64,000 nucleotides of DNA from Salinisphaera sp002433465 (lineage in GTDB: Bacteria; Pseudomonadota; Gammaproteobacteria; Nevskiales; Salinisphaeraceae). The stretch is taken from NCBI RefSeq assembly GCF_040361435.1, contig NZ_APNL01000016.1, forward strand, positions 1-64,000, read 5' to 3'. Shown here one piece after another: positions 62,168-64,000 of the stretch (its first letter is position 1; every line of letters begins with the position of its first letter). The position numbers and the translations under genes were made by a program. The notes under the pieces were generated by a model that was not told where the DNA came from, searched no databases, and worked only from the letters and a program-made list of their open reading frames with translations.

Positions 62168-62204
62168 AATCAAGGCGGGCCGGCTAACGGTCCGCCTTTT
62201 TTAA
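62168..62204 (+). terminator. Rho-independent terminator after the CotH gene
   Basis: The stem AAGGCGGGCC with GGTCCGCCTT (62172–62198, one bulge) is followed by TTTTTT. The remaining gap before putP holds a plausible promoter region but no gene. Confidence 0.85.
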
Positions 62205-62435
62205 TGCCTATCAGCTGAATCAGCGACGCCGGGCATGCCGAGCTCGCGTCGGGCTGGCAGTAGACGGGGCCAGATCGGCTAGGCTGTCTCAAGCGAGCTC
62301 GGCGTGTTTCTCCGGGGCTACATGGCCCCGGTTCGTATCGAATAGGCGCAAGGCTCGACCTAAGTCGACCTTCCCACCCCGGGTTGGATGTGAAAGGGTT
62401 GTTACAGGGGAAAGCCATTTTATCTGGGGGACGTG

Positions 62436-63929
62436 ATGGCGATTGGTGTATGGATCAGTCTGATCCTGTATTTCTGCCTGATGCTGGGTATCGGCTTCTA
62501 CGCGTGGCGCAAGTCCACGGCATCGTCCGAGGAATACATGCTGGGCGGGCGCAATCTCAGCCCGGCGGTTGCCGCGCTGTCGGCGGGCGCTTCGGATATG
62601 AGCGGCTGGCTGCTGCTGGGGCTGCCCGGCGCGCTCTACGCCTCCGGCCTGGTCGAGGCCTGGATCGGCATCGGCCTGTTCGTGGGCGCATTCGCGAACT
62701 GGATGATTGTCGCGCCGCGCCTGCGCGAGCAGACCGAACGCTACGACAATAGCCTCACGATTCCCCAGTTTCTGTCCAAACGCTTTCCCTCCCGCGCGAT
62801 GGCGTTACGCACCGTGTCCGCGGTGATCATCGTGATCTTCTTCGCGGTCTATACCGCCTCCGGTCTGGTCGCTGGCGGCAAACTCGTACAGAGCGCGTTT
62901 GGCGACGTGGTCACGCTGGCCTCGCTTAGCGATTACCAGGTCGGGGTCTGGGGGACCCTGGCGGTGGTGCTGGCCTACACCGTGGTCGGCGGCTTTCTGG
63001 CCGTGAGCCTCACCGATTTCTGCCAGGGTGTGATCATGATGCTGGCGCTGATCATCATGCCCGCGGTCGTGTTGTTCGGCAGCGGCGGCGGCGGTTTCTC
63101 GCAGGCCTCGGAGACGCTCGCCGGCGTGGATCCGAACTTCCTGTCTTTGGGCAACGGGCTGACGATCGTCGGCTTTTTATCGGCGGTGACCTGGGGCCTG
63201 GGTTATTTCGGCCAGCCGCATATCGTCGTGCGTTTCATGGCCATTCGTACCGTCGGCGAGGTGCCCAAGGCACGCAATATCGGCATGACCTGGATGGGTA
63301 TTTCCCTGATCGGCGCGATCTGTGTGGGCGTGTTCGGTCGTGCCTATGCCGAACGCAACGGCCTGAACGTCGAGGACAAGGAAACGATCTTTATCGTCCT
63401 GGCGGATCTGCTGTTCCACCCCTTGGTGACCGGTTTTCTCTTTGCGGCGTTGCTGGCCGCGATCATGAGCACCATATCGAGCCAGCTGCTGGTGGCCTCG
63501 TCCTCGCTTACCGAGGATTTCTATCGCCTGTTTCTGCGGCGCGAAGCCGGTGAGGGCGAAAGCGTGACCATTGGCCGTATCAGCGTGCTGATCGTGGGTC
63601 TGGTCGCAGCGTTCATCGCCCGCGATCCCGAATCGCAGGTGCTGGGGCTGGTCAGTAACGCCTGGGCCGGCTTCGGCGCAGCGTTCGGGCCGTTGATCAT
63701 CCTGTCGCTGACCTGGCCGCGCATGTCGGGCACCGGGGCGGTGGCCGGCCTCGTTGCCGGTGCGGCAACCGTGCTGGCCTGGATCCTACTCGGCTTCAAC
63801 AATAGTTTTCTGGGCGGGCCGGGCGTGTATGAAATCATTCCCGGGTTCATCGTGGCCTGGCTCGCCATCTATGGCGTGAGCCTGGCAACGCAAACCAGCG
63901 GCGAATACCGCGCGATCGAGACGAACTGA
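62436..63929 (+). CDS. putP: Sodium/proline symporter
   Basis: The 497-residue SSS-family carrier imports proline with Na+. Marks are YMLGGRNLSPAVAALSAGASDMSGWLLLGLPGALY, ERYDNSLTIPQFLSKRF and the sodium-site region near ALLAAIMSTISSQLLVASSSLTEDFYRLF. It shows 12–13 hydrophobic segments. The ATG at 62436 is used; a GTG at 62433 is one codon earlier. Proline uptake fits both carbon use and osmotic protection. Confidence 0.94.
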   Translation: MAIGVWISLILYFCLMLGIGFYAWRKSTASSEEYMLGGRNLSPAVAALSAGASDMSGWLLLGLPGALYASGLVEAWIGIGLFVGAFANWMIVAPRLREQTERYDNSLTIPQFLSKRFPSRAMALRTVSAVIIVIFFAVYTASGLVAGGKLVQSAFGDVVTLASLSDYQVGVWGTLAVVLAYTVVGGFLAVSLTDFCQGVIMMLALIIMPAVVLFGSGGGGFSQASETLAGVDPNFLSLGNGLTIVGFLSAVTWGLGYFGQPHIVVRFMAIRTVGEVPKARNIGMTWMGISLIGAICVGVFGRAYAERNGLNVEDKETIFIVLADLLFHPLVTGFLFAALLAAIMSTISSQLLVASSSLTEDFYRLFLRREAGEGESVTIGRISVLIVGLVAAFIARDPESQVLGLVSNAWAGFGAAFGPLIILSLTWPRMSGTGAVAGLVAGAATVLAWILLGFNNSFLGGPGVYEIIPGFIVAWLAIYGVSLATQTSGEYRAIETN

Positions 63930-63964
63930 CTGGGCAAGGCCCGCCGAGAGCCACTGAAACGAAA

Positions 63965-63992
63965 AGCCGGGCCGGCAGGCCCGGTTTTTTTA
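63965..63992 (+). terminator. Rho-independent terminator after putP
   Basis: The seven-base-pair stem CCGGGCC with GGCCCGG (63967–63984, loop GGCA) is followed by seven T, 38 bases beyond the putP stop. Confidence 0.9.
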
Positions 63993-64000
63993 TGTCACGC

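Noticed and set aside
1..64000. tRNA or rRNA genes and CRISPR arrays
   Set aside because: GTTCGAATCC-like T-arm strings were looked for and found only inside protein genes; no regularly spaced direct repeats or rRNA motifs were seen.

Overview
The window is a GC-rich chromosomal segment of a Gram-negative gammaproteobacterium. It carries LPS core, Kdo and heptose genes, a ZapA–6S RNA–formyltetrahydrofolate cyclo-ligase block, GroESL, GlnE and MetX/MetW. Several sodium-coupled carriers (PutP, an alanine symporter, an NSS-type symporter, an NhaP-type antiporter) suggest a salt-adapted organism. A Salinisphaera-like bacterium is my best guess, but that is inference from gene content and base composition only.

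Layout. (1) 0.26–4.7 kb, minus strand: a ferric-iron ABC uptake operon (ATPase, fused permease, Tat-exported binding protein) headed by a periplasmic protein, with a good Fur-box candidate upstream. (2) 4.8–14.4 kb: two small membrane proteins, TatD, an SH3/coiled-coil envelope protein, an NhaP/TrkA antiporter, an alpha/beta hydrolase and a TerB-like protein. The minus-strand proC–yggT–metX–metW–DUF4426 run follows. (3) 14.5–31.2 kb: ilvA, a CDF metal transporter, a GT9 glycosyltransferase, NTF2-like and EVE-domain proteins, fau–6S RNA–zapA–zapB-like, a DegQ-type protease, sohB, hemH, two sodium symporters, a FadI-type thiolase, and groES–groEL behind a sigma-32-like promoter. (4) 31.5–54.5 kb: glnE followed by a surface-glycan locus. 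(5) 54.6–64 kb: ilvE, Kdo kinase, lauroyl acyltransferase, hldE, waaA, a CotH-type lipoprotein and putP.

The notable region is the glycan locus. About 0.8 kb covering the 3' end of glnE and its downstream flank is present a second time, 2.4 kb further on, as a decayed pseudogene. Between the two copies sits one AT-richer, ATP-grasp-like gene of unknown function. Both copies end in the same minus-strand remnant, which resembles the C-terminal helix-turn-helix of a serine recombinase. Beyond them come a UDP-xylose synthase, a divergent methyltransferase-like protein, three paralogous GT4 glycosyltransferases sharing an unusual N-terminal signature, other glycosyltransferases, an asparagine synthetase-like amidotransferase, two unrelated sulfotransferases and two LPS-kinase-like proteins. 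No Wzx, Wzy or ABC exporter is present. I read this as a variable LPS outer-core locus, inserted between glnE and ilvE, that could make a xylose-containing, sulfated and perhaps amidated core oligosaccharide. The part from 34.2 to about 43 kb is visibly AT-richer than its surroundings and looks most recently acquired.
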